Below are positions 43,711 through 52,225 of a DNA stretch of 64,000 bases, piece after piece. The notes under the pieces were generated by a model, which did no database searches, was not told the origin of the DNA, and saw only the letters and a list, made by a program, of their open reading frames with translations. The DNA lies in assembly GCF_003555505.1 (NCBI RefSeq), contig NZ_CP032152.1, forward strand, positions 744,001 to 808,000, in the 5' to 3' direction. Source of the DNA: Thermosynechococcus sichuanensis E542. Its GTDB lineage: Bacteria > Cyanobacteriota > Cyanobacteriia > Thermosynechococcales > Thermosynechococcaceae. The position numbers and the translations under genes were made by a program. Within the stretch, counting starts at the first letter, position 1; each line of letters opens with the position of its first letter.

Positions 43711-44699
43711 TGACTGTGCAGGGCGTTAAATTTAGCGGCGTAGGTGCGGTAACCCCCCGTCAATGCCTGACCAATGCCCACCTCAGTGTCCTTGTGGATA
43801 CTTCTGATGAGTGGATTCAATCCCGTACGGGCATTCAAGAACGGCACGTAGCAGCTCCTGACCAGTGCCTTGTGGATTTGGCCAGCGAAGCGGCGGGTGC
43901 AGCCCTACAGATGGCAGGACTAGAACCCACAGCGGTAGATTTGATTATCTTGGCCACTTCGACGCCGGATGATCTCTTTGGCACCGCCTGCTTGGTGCAA
44001 ACTCGCATTGGTGCGGTAAATGCCGTGGCCTTTGACTTAACGGCTGCCTGTTCCGGCTTTCTCTTTGCCTTGGTGACGGCTGCCCAGTATTTGCGCACGG
44101 GTGCTTATCGCAGTGCCCTAGTTATTGGTGGCGATATTCTCTCTCGTTGGGTGGATTGGGGCGATCGCCGCACCTGCATTCTCTTTGGTGATGGCGCCGG
44201 TGCGATGGTTTTGCAAGCGAGTAACGTGGATCAGCTCCTGAGCTTTGAATTGCGCAGTGATGGTCGCCTCAATGAGCACCTCACCCTTGCGTTTACGGGA
44301 ACGCCCCACACTTTAGGGGACAATCTCGCGATCGCCCAAGGGGGATTTGCCCCCATTGCCATGAATGGTCGTGAAGTTTATCGCTTTGCCGTCACCCAAG
44401 TTCCCGAGGTCATTGAGAAAGCCCTGCACCGCGCGGGGTGTACGGTTGAAGACATTGACTGGCTAGTGTTGCATCAAGCAAATCAACGCATCCTTGATGC
44501 TGTGGCTGAGCGTTTGGGGATTCCTCAGGAGAAAGTGATTAGCAATGTGGGTCAGTGTGGCAATACCTCCGCCGCCTCAATTCCCCTTGCCCTGAGTGAA
44601 CCGATTCAACAGGGGCATATTCAACCCGGAGATTTAATTGCCACCGCTGGTTTCGGTGCCGGTTTAACTTGGGGAGCTGCCCTGTTCCGCTGGCAATAG
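43710..44699 (+). CDS. fabH: 3-oxoacyl-ACP synthase III
   Basis: Starts fatty-acid synthesis by condensing acetyl-CoA with malonyl-ACP. The 329 residues carry the Cys-His-Asn triad: FDLTAACSGFLFAL, WLVLHQANQRILDAVAERL and SNVGQCGNTSAASIPLAL. The N-terminus has TSDEWIQSRTGIQERH. GTG 43710 overlaps plsX, so the two are co-translated; a second GTG two codons on is possible. Confidence 0.96.
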   Translation: MTVQGVKFSGVGAVTPRQCLTNAHLSVLVDTSDEWIQSRTGIQERHVAAPDQCLVDLASEAAGAALQMAGLEPTAVDLIILATSTPDDLFGTACLVQTRIGAVNAVAFDLTAACSGFLFALVTAAQYLRTGAYRSALVIGGDILSRWVDWGDRRTCILFGDGAGAMVLQASNVDQLLSFELRSDGRLNEHLTLAFTGTPHTLGDNLAIAQGGFAPIAMNGREVYRFAVTQVPEVIEKALHRAGCTVEDIDWLVLHQANQRILDAVAERLGIPQEKVISNVGQCGNTSAASIPLALSEPIQQGHIQPGDLIATAGFGAGLTWGAALFRWQ

Positions 44700-44702
44700 C
44701 CT

Positions 44703-45224
44703 ATGCAAGGGGACGACGACCGGCGTGAATTAACGATGCGGGTGGAGGCGATTCTATACCTGAAGGCACAGCCCCTCACCCTTGCTGAACTAGCAACCCT
44801 TGCCGGCACTACCCCTGAGAATATTGAACTGGCACTGATTGAGCTACTCAATGACTATGCCCATCGCCAAACCGCCCTTGAAATTGTCCAAATTGATGAT
44901 AAATACAGCCTGCAACTCAAGCCCGCCTTTCAAGAACTGGTGCAGGCCCTTGTCCCCGTTGAATTGGGGGTTGCGGCACAGCGCACACTAGCCCTGATTG
45001 CTTTTCGTGGCCCCATTCGCCAACCAGAGGTGATTGAACTGCGGGGTTCTAGCGCCTACCAACACATTCAGGAACTTCTTACCCTTGGGTTTATTCAGCG
45101 GCGGCGGGATCACCAAAGTCGCTCCTACATCCTCCAAGTCACTGAGCGCTTTCACCAGTATTTCCAGGTGGATCAACTGCCAACTATTGGGGAAGAGATG
45201 GCGGACGATTCACATACTCACTGA
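44703..45224 (+). CDS. scpB: Segregation and condensation protein B
   Basis: ScpB is a winged-helix kleisin partner of the SMC condensin. The 173 residues contain the family blocks RVEAILYLKAQPLTLAELA, RTLALIAFRGPIRQPEVIELRG and LLTLGFIQRRRDHQSRSYILQVTERF. scpA is not adjacent. It begins 3 bases after fabH, so it may share its transcript. Its 3' end overlaps the convergent FHA gene by 41 bases. Confidence 0.92.
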   Translation: MQGDDDRRELTMRVEAILYLKAQPLTLAELATLAGTTPENIELALIELLNDYAHRQTALEIVQIDDKYSLQLKPAFQELVQALVPVELGVAAQRTLALIAFRGPIRQPEVIELRGSSAYQHIQELLTLGFIQRRRDHQSRSYILQVTERFHQYFQVDQLPTIGEEMADDSHTH

Positions 45225-46062
45225 GCAACTGAGAGGGCAAATCATCATTGGTCGCCAATTGCAGATTCAAAAGGGCGACTGCGAGCTTCTCTTGCTCTAG
45301 TTTGGTGCGCCCCAAGGCCTTGAGAATGCGCCGCAACTGAGCCGCAATTTCCGCCCCAAACATTGTCAGATTTTCATCGGGTAGTGCGGGGAGCCAATCA
45401 ATTGCTCCATGTTCTACTGCCCATTGTCGCTGCATGGGGGAAATGTGGTTGTCGTAGCGGTCAATAATGAAACTGCGCAGCCTAGGATAGGTCGCCTTGA
45501 TCCAATTCAAAAGGTTACCAATATCCGGGGTTTCCAGTTGCGAATCAAGGAGCAACAGATCAGGGTTGCGCTGCATCACGGTGACAACATCACTAATAAT
45601 GCGGCGGCTATTGATTTGCCCTGACTCTACAATAACTTCTAGCCCCTGACTCCGCAGCAATTCTTGCCAAATTTGTACTTGAATGCCGGGGGGTTGAATG
45701 ATCAGAATCGTCGGTTGCAGGGCAAGAGGAACATCCGGCGGGGTGGTGGAGACAGCCTCATCCGTACGAAATTCAAGGGTTGTTTTGCCGATAATAAAGC
45801 GATCGCCGGTTTTGAGAAGCGTTGGCACCTGAATCATTTGACCATTCAGCACACAGCCATTGCGACTCCCCAAATCAATGAGATAATAATCATCATTATC
45901 CAGACGCTGGATCATAGCATGGCGACGGGAAGACCAGCGATCCGCCAAAACAATTGTGCAGTCTTTGCCCCGACCAATCACCCATGAATTGCCTTGGGTA
46001 AGAGGGACGATATAGGTGCTGGCCTCCGTGGAGATGACCAATTGTGGATACTGTGGTACCAA
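45184..46062 (-). CDS. FHA-domain protein with pseudo-receiver domain
   Basis: A 292-residue protein. Residues 1-100 form a forkhead-associated phosphothreonine-binding domain (SWVIGRGKDCTIVLAD, SSRRHAMIQ, LIDLGSRNGCVLNG). Residues 115-235 look like a response-regulator receiver fold (ILIIQPPGIQVQIWQELL, LLLLDSQ, SFIIDRY), but the acidic pair at the start is replaced by QPP, so classical phosphorylation is doubtful. The C-terminus is helical. It probably reads out Ser/Thr kinase signalling. No kinase is adjacent. Confidence 0.82.
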   Translation of the reverse strand: MVPQYPQLVISTEASTYIVPLTQGNSWVIGRGKDCTIVLADRWSSRRHAMIQRLDNDDYYLIDLGSRNGCVLNGQMIQVPTLLKTGDRFIIGKTTLEFRTDEAVSTTPPDVPLALQPTILIIQPPGIQVQIWQELLRSQGLEVIVESGQINSRRIISDVVTVMQRNPDLLLLDSQLETPDIGNLLNWIKATYPRLRSFIIDRYDNHISPMQRQWAVEHGAIDWLPALPDENLTMFGAEIAAQLRRILKALGRTKLEQEKLAVALLNLQLATNDDLPSQLLSEYVNRPPSLPQ

Positions 46063-46113
46063 GGTGATCCCTCTTCCAACTCCCTGTAGGAATAAATTCG
46101 GTCTCTCGATCCT

Positions 46114-46392
46114 TTATTCAAAATGATAGTCGGGACATTGAATGGCGGCTTCAGTGGCTGCCCAATCGGGATGTAGTGAACACTTGAGGCGATAGTCTCC
46201 GGAAAAGAAACGACAGCGCGAACAGGGAATTTGATGTAAGCGGCGGGCGATCGCCAGCCCATCCTGGGTCAATTGCCACACATTCCACGCCATGATTGCC
46301 AGCAGCAGCCAAGCAAAACAGAAACAAATTGGTACTAGTAATGGCTCTACTCTATGGAAAAAAGATAACAACCAAACAACCATAGGCTGCAA
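46114..46392 (-). CDS. Small membrane protein with cysteine motif
   Basis: A 92-residue protein with one or two N-terminal membrane helices (LLVPICFCFAWLLLAIMAWNVW) and a cytoplasmic tail with conserved-looking cysteines (PCSRCRFFSGDYRLKCSLHP, then AIQCPDYHF): C-x2-C, C, C. The pattern suggests a metal site or disulphides. Similar proteins of this length occur across cyanobacteria, without a known role. Confidence 0.75.
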   Translation of the reverse strand: MQPMVVWLLSFFHRVEPLLVPICFCFAWLLLAIMAWNVWQLTQDGLAIARRLHQIPCSRCRFFSGDYRLKCSLHPDWAATEAAIQCPDYHFE

Positions 46393-46602
46393 AAGGAGAA
46401 GAAATGAGAAAGATGTAGGCGAATGCTAACCTTTAATTATTTCCTACGACAATTTTACCACTTGGCTATACAGGTATGAAGATTGCGTAGGATTTGGCGG
46501 TTCTTTGCAACAGTTCTTATCGTTATCTTATCGTTGCCACCTTTTTCTAAAATACGGGCTACATACAATCCAAGGCTGTCCCTATCCTTGGCAGTTCCTC
46601 AG

Positions 46603-46626
46603 CATATACTAAACTCATATACTAAA
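46603..46626. repeat. Direct repeat CATATACTAAA upstream of the ComFB gene
   Basis: CATATACTAAA occurs at 46603-46613 and again at 46616-46626 (period 13). It is followed by a small GGGG-gagtg-CCCC hairpin, all within 70 bases before ATG 46672. The TATACT inside each copy resembles a -10 box, so the repeat may contain two overlapping promoters. The rest of 46393-46671 holds no gene I can support. Confidence 0.45.
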
Positions 46627-46671
46627 TTTGAGTGGGGGAGTGCCCCTACACCAATTACAGCGGAAACACCT

Positions 46672-47226
46672 ATGGGGATTCAAGAGATTGTTGAACAAGC
46701 ACTGCGCAACGGCTATCTAACGCCAACGCAAGAAGCAGAAGTAGGACGCATTTGCGACAAAGCCACAGAACTCTCCGTGGAAGATTACATGGCGTTGGAT
46801 CGTCTCATGGGTGCCCTGTTGACGGGGCAAGTGGTGGCTGTCCCCCGCAAACAATTTATCAACGTCATGGAAGAACTGGTGCTTACCGAGGCAATTACCC
46901 GCATTGCTGCCATCGAAGCGGAGCAAGAGTGTGCCCTTGATTTGGGAGATATTGCTGCCTATGCCCTCAACCGCCTCCCCCCACTCTATGCCACAACCGA
47001 AGAGGGGGCGCAGTATCAGCGCCAGCGTGCCGAAGAGGAACTCATGGATCTAATTCGCACCCAAGTGCAAGAGGCCATTAACCACAGCATGGCACGGCCA
47101 CAGTTTCATCCGGAGCGATCGGCCATTGGCAAAACCTCCGGCAAAGAGGTGTTTACCCAAGTCAGCTCTCTACTGCAAGCCTACGCCAATGACTATGAGC
47201 GTCCCAAGGGAGAGTCAGCACGGTGA
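46672..47226 (+). CDS. Late competence protein ComFB-domain protein
   Basis: A 184-residue protein with a ComFB domain: NVMEELVLTEAITRIAAIEA, then ALDLGDIAAYALNRLPPLYATTEEGAQYQRQRAEEEL. The N-terminal 60 residues (MGIQEIVEQALRNGYLTPTQ...) form a separate helical segment. ComFB-type proteins in cyanobacteria bind cyclic di-nucleotides and affect competence and motility. I start at ATG 46672; a frame extension to a TTG at 46483 adds an unrelated hydrophobic stretch. It overlaps cimA by 4 bases. Confidence 0.78.
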   Translation: MGIQEIVEQALRNGYLTPTQEAEVGRICDKATELSVEDYMALDRLMGALLTGQVVAVPRKQFINVMEELVLTEAITRIAAIEAEQECALDLGDIAAYALNRLPPLYATTEEGAQYQRQRAEEELMDLIRTQVQEAINHSMARPQFHPERSAIGKTSGKEVFTQVSSLLQAYANDYERPKGESAR

Positions 47227-48833
47227 AAATTTGGCTATACGATACCACCCTCCGCGATGGCGCCCAGCGGGAAGGTCTCTCCCTCTCCCTTGAAGATAAA
47301 CTGCGGATTGCCCGCCAACTGGATCGCTTAGGGATTCCCTTTATTGAGGGAGGGTGGCCAGGGGCCAATCCCAAGGATGTACAGTTTTTTTGGCAGTTGC
47401 AGGAGACACCCCTCCAACAGGCAGAAATCGTTGCCTTTTGTGCCACTCGCCGCCCTGGTCGCAAAGCCGCAGAAGAGCCAATGTTTGAGCCGATCCTAGC
47501 CGCCGGTACTCGCTGGGTGACGCTCTTCGGTAAATCTTGGGATCTCCATGTCATAGAGGGTCTCAAGACCACATTGGTGGAAAACTGCGCCATGATTGCC
47601 GACTCCATCCAGTTCCTCAAATCTCAAGGACGGCGGGTGATTTACGATGCTGAGCATTGGTTTGATGGCTACCTTGCCAATCCAGAGTATGCCCTACAAA
47701 CCCTTGAAACGGCTTTGGCGGCTGGAGCAGAATGGCTGGTTTTGTGTGATACCAATGGCGGTTGCTTACCCCATCAAATTCAGGCGGTAGTGAAAGAGGT
47801 GATGGCGCACTTTGGCGGCCTTGATTGCCTAGGGATCCACACCCACAATGATGCGGGGACGGCAGTGGCCAATGCTCTGGCGGCGGTGCAAAGCGGTGTG
47901 CGGATGGTGCAGGGAACCATCAATGGCTATGGCGAGCGCTGCGGCAATGCCAATCTGTGTACGCTGATTCCCAATCTGCAATTGAAACTCGGCTATGACT
48001 GTGTCACCCCAGAGCAGTTGGCGACACTAACGGAAGTCAGCCGCCATGTGAGTGAAATTGTCAATCTTGCCCCCGATGATCACGCGCCCTATGTGGGTCT
48101 ATCCGCCTTTGCCCATAAGGGGGGCATCCATGTCAGTGCTGTGCAGCGCAACCCTCGTACCTATGAGCATATTGAGCCGCATTTGGTGGGCAATCAACGG
48201 CGGATTATTATTTCTGAGCAGGCGGGCATCAGCAATATTTTGGCGAAAACCAGTGAACTTGGCTTTGAGTTGGATCGGCAGCATCCCCTGAGTCGAACAA
48301 TTTTGGAGCGGATTAAGCATCTCGAAAGCGAAGGCTATCAATTTGAAGCGGCAGAGGCCAGCTTTGAACTGCTGATTCAGGAGATCCTAGGACAACGCCA
48401 GCGACCCTTTACCCTCAAGGGCTTTGATGTTTTTTGCCGCACGGATTCACGCCAACTGGAAGTCACGATTCGCAGCCAGTCTCTGGCCACGGTCAAAGTG
48501 GAAGTGAATGGTGAGGAGATGCTCACGGCGGCGGAGGGCAATGGCCCCGTCTCTGCCTTGGATCAGGCGCTGCGTAAGGCCTTAATGTCTTTCTATCCAG
48601 AGATTGCCGAGTTTCACCTGACGGACTACAAGGTGCGGATTTTAGATGGCCATGCCGGCACGGCGGCGAAAACACGGGTACTGGTGGAATCCAGTAATGG
48701 GCGCGATCGCTGGACTACAGTCGGCGTTTCTGCCAATATCATTGAAGCCTCCTACCAAGCAGTTGCCGAAGCCCTTGAATATGGCCTCCAGCGCAGTCGC
48801 CGCTCCCAGCTTTCCCCTTTGGTGGCCTCTTAG
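47223..48833 (+). CDS. cimA: (R)-citramalate synthase
   Basis: Condenses pyruvate and acetyl-CoA to citramalate, starting the threonine-independent isoleucine pathway. The 536 residues have the DRE-TIM barrel start YDTTLRDGAQREGLSLS, the HxH metal site LGIHTHNDAGTAVANALAA, VQGTINGYGERCGNANL, and a C-terminal LeuA-type regulatory domain with GHAGTAAKTRVLVES. GTG 47223 overlaps the ComFB stop. The YDTTLRDG...EGLSLS form and length favour CimA over LeuA. Confidence 0.92.
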   Translation: MKIWLYDTTLRDGAQREGLSLSLEDKLRIARQLDRLGIPFIEGGWPGANPKDVQFFWQLQETPLQQAEIVAFCATRRPGRKAAEEPMFEPILAAGTRWVTLFGKSWDLHVIEGLKTTLVENCAMIADSIQFLKSQGRRVIYDAEHWFDGYLANPEYALQTLETALAAGAEWLVLCDTNGGCLPHQIQAVVKEVMAHFGGLDCLGIHTHNDAGTAVANALAAVQSGVRMVQGTINGYGERCGNANLCTLIPNLQLKLGYDCVTPEQLATLTEVSRHVSEIVNLAPDDHAPYVGLSAFAHKGGIHVSAVQRNPRTYEHIEPHLVGNQRRIIISEQAGISNILAKTSELGFELDRQHPLSRTILERIKHLESEGYQFEAAEASFELLIQEILGQRQRPFTLKGFDVFCRTDSRQLEVTIRSQSLATVKVEVNGEEMLTAAEGNGPVSALDQALRKALMSFYPEIAEFHLTDYKVRILDGHAGTAAKTRVLVESSNGRDRWTTVGVSANIIEASYQAVAEALEYGLQRSRRSQLSPLVAS

Positions 48834-48898
48834 ACCTTGGCAAAATCCGCTAAGATCAAAACTGCTGTTTAGGTTGCATCACTGCCAAGGAGCCGCGT

Positions 48899-49639
48899 GT
48901 GCTCAGCACCCTCAAAGCAGATTTCCAAATTATCTTTGAGCGGGATCCCGCTGCCCGCAATTGGTTAGAGGTTGTTTTTTGCTATCCCGGACTTCAGGCC
49001 ATTGTTCTGCATCGGTTGAGCCACTGGCTTTGGCGGCGGGGTATTCCCTTTGTCCCCCGCTTCATTTCCCACATTGCCCGTCTCCTGACAGGAATTGAAA
49101 TTCACCCCGGCGCGACGATTGGCAAGGGTGTTTTTATTGATCACGGCATGGGGGTAGTGATTGGTGAGACGGCCATTGTTGGCGATTATTGTTTGATCTA
49201 TCAGGGGGTCACCCTCGGCGGTACGGGTAAGGAAACGGGAAAGCGGCACCCCACCCTCGGTGAAAATGTGGTTGTCGGTGCAGGGGCAAAGGTGTTGGGC
49301 AACCTGAGGATTGGGGACAATGTGCGCATTGGCGCGGGGTCTGTGGTCTTACGGGATGTGCCCTCGGATTGTACAGTGGTGGGGATTCCCGGGCGGATTG
49401 TCTATCGTGCTGGCGCTAAAATTGCCCCCTTGGAACATGGTCAACTCCCTGACTCTGAGGCCGAAGCAATTCGCTATCTCTTGGATCGCATTGAACTTCT
49501 AGAAAAACAAGTGCAAGCGCTGCAACAGCAGCAAAAGGTGCCTGTTCTTGTTCAAGGAGATGCTCAACTCTCCCAAGGTCAAGCCTGCCGCCTCAGCGAT
49601 CGCCCCATTGAAGAGTTTCTCAACGGCTCTGGTATCTAG
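48899..49639 (+). CDS. cysE: Serine O-acetyltransferase
   Basis: Makes O-acetylserine for cysteine synthesis. The 246 residues from GTG 48899 contain the N-terminal helical domain, then hexapeptide repeats: IEIHPGATIGKGVFIDHGMGVVIGETA, GVTLGGTGKETGKRHPTLGENVVVGAGAKVLGN, with the catalytic His residues of the HPGA and DHGMG motifs. A C-terminal Gln-rich coiled-coil-like stretch (LEKQVQALQQQQK) is an extension beyond the minimal enzyme. The stop overlaps the convergent DciA-like gene by 4 bases. Confidence 0.95.
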   Translation: MLSTLKADFQIIFERDPAARNWLEVVFCYPGLQAIVLHRLSHWLWRRGIPFVPRFISHIARLLTGIEIHPGATIGKGVFIDHGMGVVIGETAIVGDYCLIYQGVTLGGTGKETGKRHPTLGENVVVGAGAKVLGNLRIGDNVRIGAGSVVLRDVPSDCTVVGIPGRIVYRAGAKIAPLEHGQLPDSEAEAIRYLLDRIELLEKQVQALQQQQKVPVLVQGDAQLSQGQACRLSDRPIEEFLNGSGI

Positions 49640-50154
49640 GCGGGTCGCGTAGAACACAGCCCACAGAGTCCCCAGCGCTGCAACTCCTTGATGGGCGTAG
49701 GGCACTGACAGCGGGGGCAGAGGGGACAGTCCCGCGATCGCTGGCGCACTTGGGCTTGCCATCTTTGAAAGGCCTCTTGGGGAGTGGCCGCAGGAGGGAC
49801 TTTGGGCAGATCACCCACTTTCGGCAGAGGGTCATGGGGCGCTATCGCTGAGCGTTGGGAGTGCCAATCCCGATGGGAAAAGCGAATATCACTGAGAGGA
49901 ATGCCTAGGGTCTGCTGAATTTTAGCCATCAGGGGCGATCGCGAGAACATCAGATGATGTGCCCAAGTACTACTGGCAACGGCCACTAGCAAAACCCCTT
50001 GACCTGTCAGTTCCAACGGCACAGTGTGCTCTGCTACAATTGCCCCCACCAGCTTTGGCCAATGCTCCAAGAGACGCAAGAACTGCTGTGGCTGCTGCCA
50101 CTCCGCAGCCTGCTGCCATTGCTGAAGTACCGTGGCCAGTGGGGTATAGGCCAT
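49636..50154 (-). CDS. DciA-like (DUF721) protein with zinc ribbon
   Basis: A 172-residue protein. The N-terminal 100 residues resemble DUF721/DciA, the ancestral loader of the replicative helicase in bacteria lacking DnaC (WPKLVGAIVAEHTVPLEL, VLLVAVASSTWAHHLMFSRSPLMAKIQ). The C-terminus has six cysteines (CPLCPRCQC...CGLC) that look like a zinc ribbon. That extension is typical of cyanobacterial members. Direct participation in replication is inference from family. Confidence 0.82.
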   Translation of the reverse strand: MAYTPLATVLQQWQQAAEWQQPQQFLRLLEHWPKLVGAIVAEHTVPLELTGQGVLLVAVASSTWAHHLMFSRSPLMAKIQQTLGIPLSDIRFSHRDWHSQRSAIAPHDPLPKVGDLPKVPPAATPQEAFQRWQAQVRQRSRDCPLCPRCQCPTPIKELQRWGLCGLCSTRPA

Positions 50155-50170
50155 CGTAAACTATTCCAGA

Positions 50171-51061
50171 CTATTCGTGATCGTATTCCTCTTGCTTTTG
50201 CCGCTGCTCAAGGCGAATGGGTTGTGGTTCTTCCCAAGGATCGGCAGTAGGTTCCGATTCCGGCAGTTCTATAGGCATGGCTTGAGCAGGGGGCTTGACT
50301 TGACGCGAGCGGGGATGCTCTTCGTACTCATACTCCTCCTCCTCATACTCCACATACTCCGGCTGGCGACGGCGACGACGGGGAGCGGTTTCCCAATCGG
50401 CTTCGTAATCACTGCGGCTGCGTTGGGGGGGATAGACGGGCGATCGCGCCCCGGAGGGCAATTGATTACTGCTCGGTGTAATGGGTTGATAGTACTCGTC
50501 CTCGTCGCTTTCCCAAGGGGGTGCCCCCAAGCCGACCCGTTCTAAGAGACCCACGGTTAATTGCCGCAGGCGGGTTTCTGCCCCTTCAAAGACAATAATG
50601 CGATCAGGCCCCGTGCTGACAATTTCCTCAATGGGCAACTCGTAGGTGCTAATCAGTTGAGCCGGAATCCAAGGCAAGCCAATAGAAGCCAAAATCAAGT
50701 CTGTAATGTCGCCCGTTTCGGGATCAAACTTGAAGCCCCGTACCCTACCCAGCACTTCGCCGGTTTCGGTGACTATTTCACTATCAATCAGCGTGCTGTA
50801 GTTGTAGGTATTGAGAGCCTCAGTGACATCATCATCATGCTCAACGAGAATGACATCGCCAATTTGGCGAATGCTGTCGAGAAGAATGTAGCGTTGCTCG
50901 CCGGTAAAGAGGGTATTGCGTACCCCCAAGGCCACCACTTGCCGCTGGTCAATATCGACCCAAACCTGATTAATGACGCCTAACTTCCGACCAGTATCAC
51001 GGGTAATTACCTGTGTACCGATCAAATCTGCCCGTTGCAGCAATTGCGCCGATATGGTCAT
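50171..51061 (-). CDS. PRC-barrel domain protein with disordered tail
   Basis: A 296-residue protein from ATG 51061. Two PRC-barrel domains are visible: LIGTQVITRDTGRKLGVINQVWVD and then SEIVTETGEVLGRVRGFKFDPETGDI. The C-terminal 110 residues are low-complexity, rich in Arg, Glu, Tyr and Pro, and likely disordered. PRC barrels occur in RimM, in reaction-centre H subunits and in regulatory proteins. The role here is unknown. A longer frame upstream adds a hydrophobic stretch without a ribosome-binding site. Confidence 0.82.
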   Translation of the reverse strand: MTISAQLLQRADLIGTQVITRDTGRKLGVINQVWVDIDQRQVVALGVRNTLFTGEQRYILLDSIRQIGDVILVEHDDDVTEALNTYNYSTLIDSEIVTETGEVLGRVRGFKFDPETGDITDLILASIGLPWIPAQLISTYELPIEEIVSTGPDRIIVFEGAETRLRQLTVGLLERVGLGAPPWESDEDEYYQPITPSSNQLPSGARSPVYPPQRSRSDYEADWETAPRRRRRQPEYVEYEEEEYEYEEHPRSRQVKPPAQAMPIELPESEPTADPWEEPQPIRLEQRQKQEEYDHE

Positions 51062-51214
51062 GCCTTTGTGTATCCCAATGAATCTTAGTAATACTATAGC
51101 GGCGAATACCAATGGTACGCCAAAGGTGATCGCAGGCGGGATAAATTCAATTTCCCCATGCAATCGGTGCTTCTAGGCTAGCGCATTTTTGCCACACTGC
51201 TCAGTTGAATTAGT

Positions 51215-51685
51215 CTATTCCCCTAGGATGGACTGCGTCAGTGCCATCACAGGCTGCATTAACGGCGCTTCCTCGCCCGAGAGCACTTGATTGACCGCTT
51301 GGGGCAGGACTTGGTACGTCACTTGCGCCACCTTCTCGTCCCTGAAGGCCTTAATGATCGTGCGGTACCACAGCAAGAAGCCATCCCGCAGGGCATCCAA
51401 ATCCGCAAATAACATCGCGGCTGCCGCTAGGCGTAGCACATGCTTGCGATCGCGCCGACACACGGCTGAATAGTCGTGATTGCCCTTACGGAAAATATGG
51501 GGACTTTTGGCGCGCAGTTGCTGCTCCACCTGATCCAAGATTTTCTCTTCAGCATCGCGGATTTTTTCGTAGGCACTAATGCGCTGCTCCGCTGCCGCTA
51601 GATAATTTTTGAGAAATTCTAGTTCCTTGGCGCTGGCGTAGCGACCATCGGCTTCAAGACTGAGTTTTTCTAGCTGACGCAGCAT
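51215..51685 (-). CDS. Phycobiliprotein-like protein, paralogue 2
   Basis: A 156-residue globin-like phycobilisome-family protein. The start ADGRYASAKELEFLKNYLAAAEQRISAYEKI and the segment AVCRRDRKHVLRLAAAAMLF match the family. Cys76-x-Arg-Asp79 corresponds to the bilin-binding Cys-82 region of allophycocyanin. It differs strongly from ordinary ApcA/ApcB. It is a close relative of the next gene upstream (same length, same cysteine position) and third in a run with a V4R protein. See the finding on this operon. Confidence 0.85.
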   Translation of the reverse strand: MLRQLEKLSLEADGRYASAKELEFLKNYLAAAEQRISAYEKIRDAEEKILDQVEQQLRAKSPHIFRKGNHDYSAVCRRDRKHVLRLAAAAMLFADLDALRDGFLLWYRTIIKAFRDEKVAQVTYQVLPQAVNQVLSGEEAPLMQPVMALTQSILGE

Positions 51686-51706
51686 AAATCCTACCCTACC
51701 ACAATT

Positions 51707-52180
51707 CTATTCTGACAAAATTGAACTGCCGAGGGCAAGAACCGGCTGCATGACCCGTTGTTCTTCGGGGGTGAGCAGTTGCTTCATCATGTTCGGCAGG
51801 TACTTGCCATAGGTGGAGGAGGAGGATGCCTCATAGTTAAAGGATTTGACAATGGTGCGATACCACAGCAGGAAGTTATCCCGCAGCAAATCTAGCTCAG
51901 AAAAGAGCATTGCCGAGGCACATAGGCGAATGGTATCCACCAAGTCACGACGGCAGATTTCTGAGCGATCGCCATTGATGAAATGAAAACAGCGGGGATT
52001 TTCTGCCTTTTGCATGGCTTGAATTTTATCCGCCATCATTTCCGCTTCAGCGCGGATTTTCTCATAAGCACTAATGCGCGTCTCTACCGAGGCCAGATAG
52101 TCCCGCAAAAAGTTTAATTCCTCAGGACGAGCATAGCGACCATCGGCAACAACGGTTAAGTGATTCAACTGACGGAACAT
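51707..52180 (-). CDS. Phycobiliprotein-like protein, paralogue 1
   Basis: A 157-residue phycobilisome-family protein with ADGRYARPEELNFLRDYLASVETRISAYEKI, and EICRRDLVDTIRLCASAMLF carrying Cys76-x-Arg-Asp79, the possible bilin site. It shares FLLWYRTI and MQPV.AL..SIL.E with paralogue 2 located 21 bases downstream. The V4R-domain gene lies 45 bases upstream. The pair could form a heterodimer, as alpha and beta subunits do; whether they bind bilin is open. Confidence 0.85.
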   Translation of the reverse strand: MFRQLNHLTVVADGRYARPEELNFLRDYLASVETRISAYEKIRAEAEMMADKIQAMQKAENPRCFHFINGDRSEICRRDLVDTIRLCASAMLFSELDLLRDNFLLWYRTIVKSFNYEASSSSTYGKYLPNMMKQLLTPEEQRVMQPVLALGSSILSE

Positions 52181-52225
52181 AGGGCAACCCTCCCTAGAAA
52201 GTAAATGAACACACTCACCTGTGGC

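Noticed and set aside
46483-46671. N-terminal extension of the ComFB protein from TTG 46483
   Set aside because: TTG without a ribosome-binding site, Ile/Leu-rich segment unrelated to the family, and it crosses the tandem repeat; ATG 46672 begins the conserved part.
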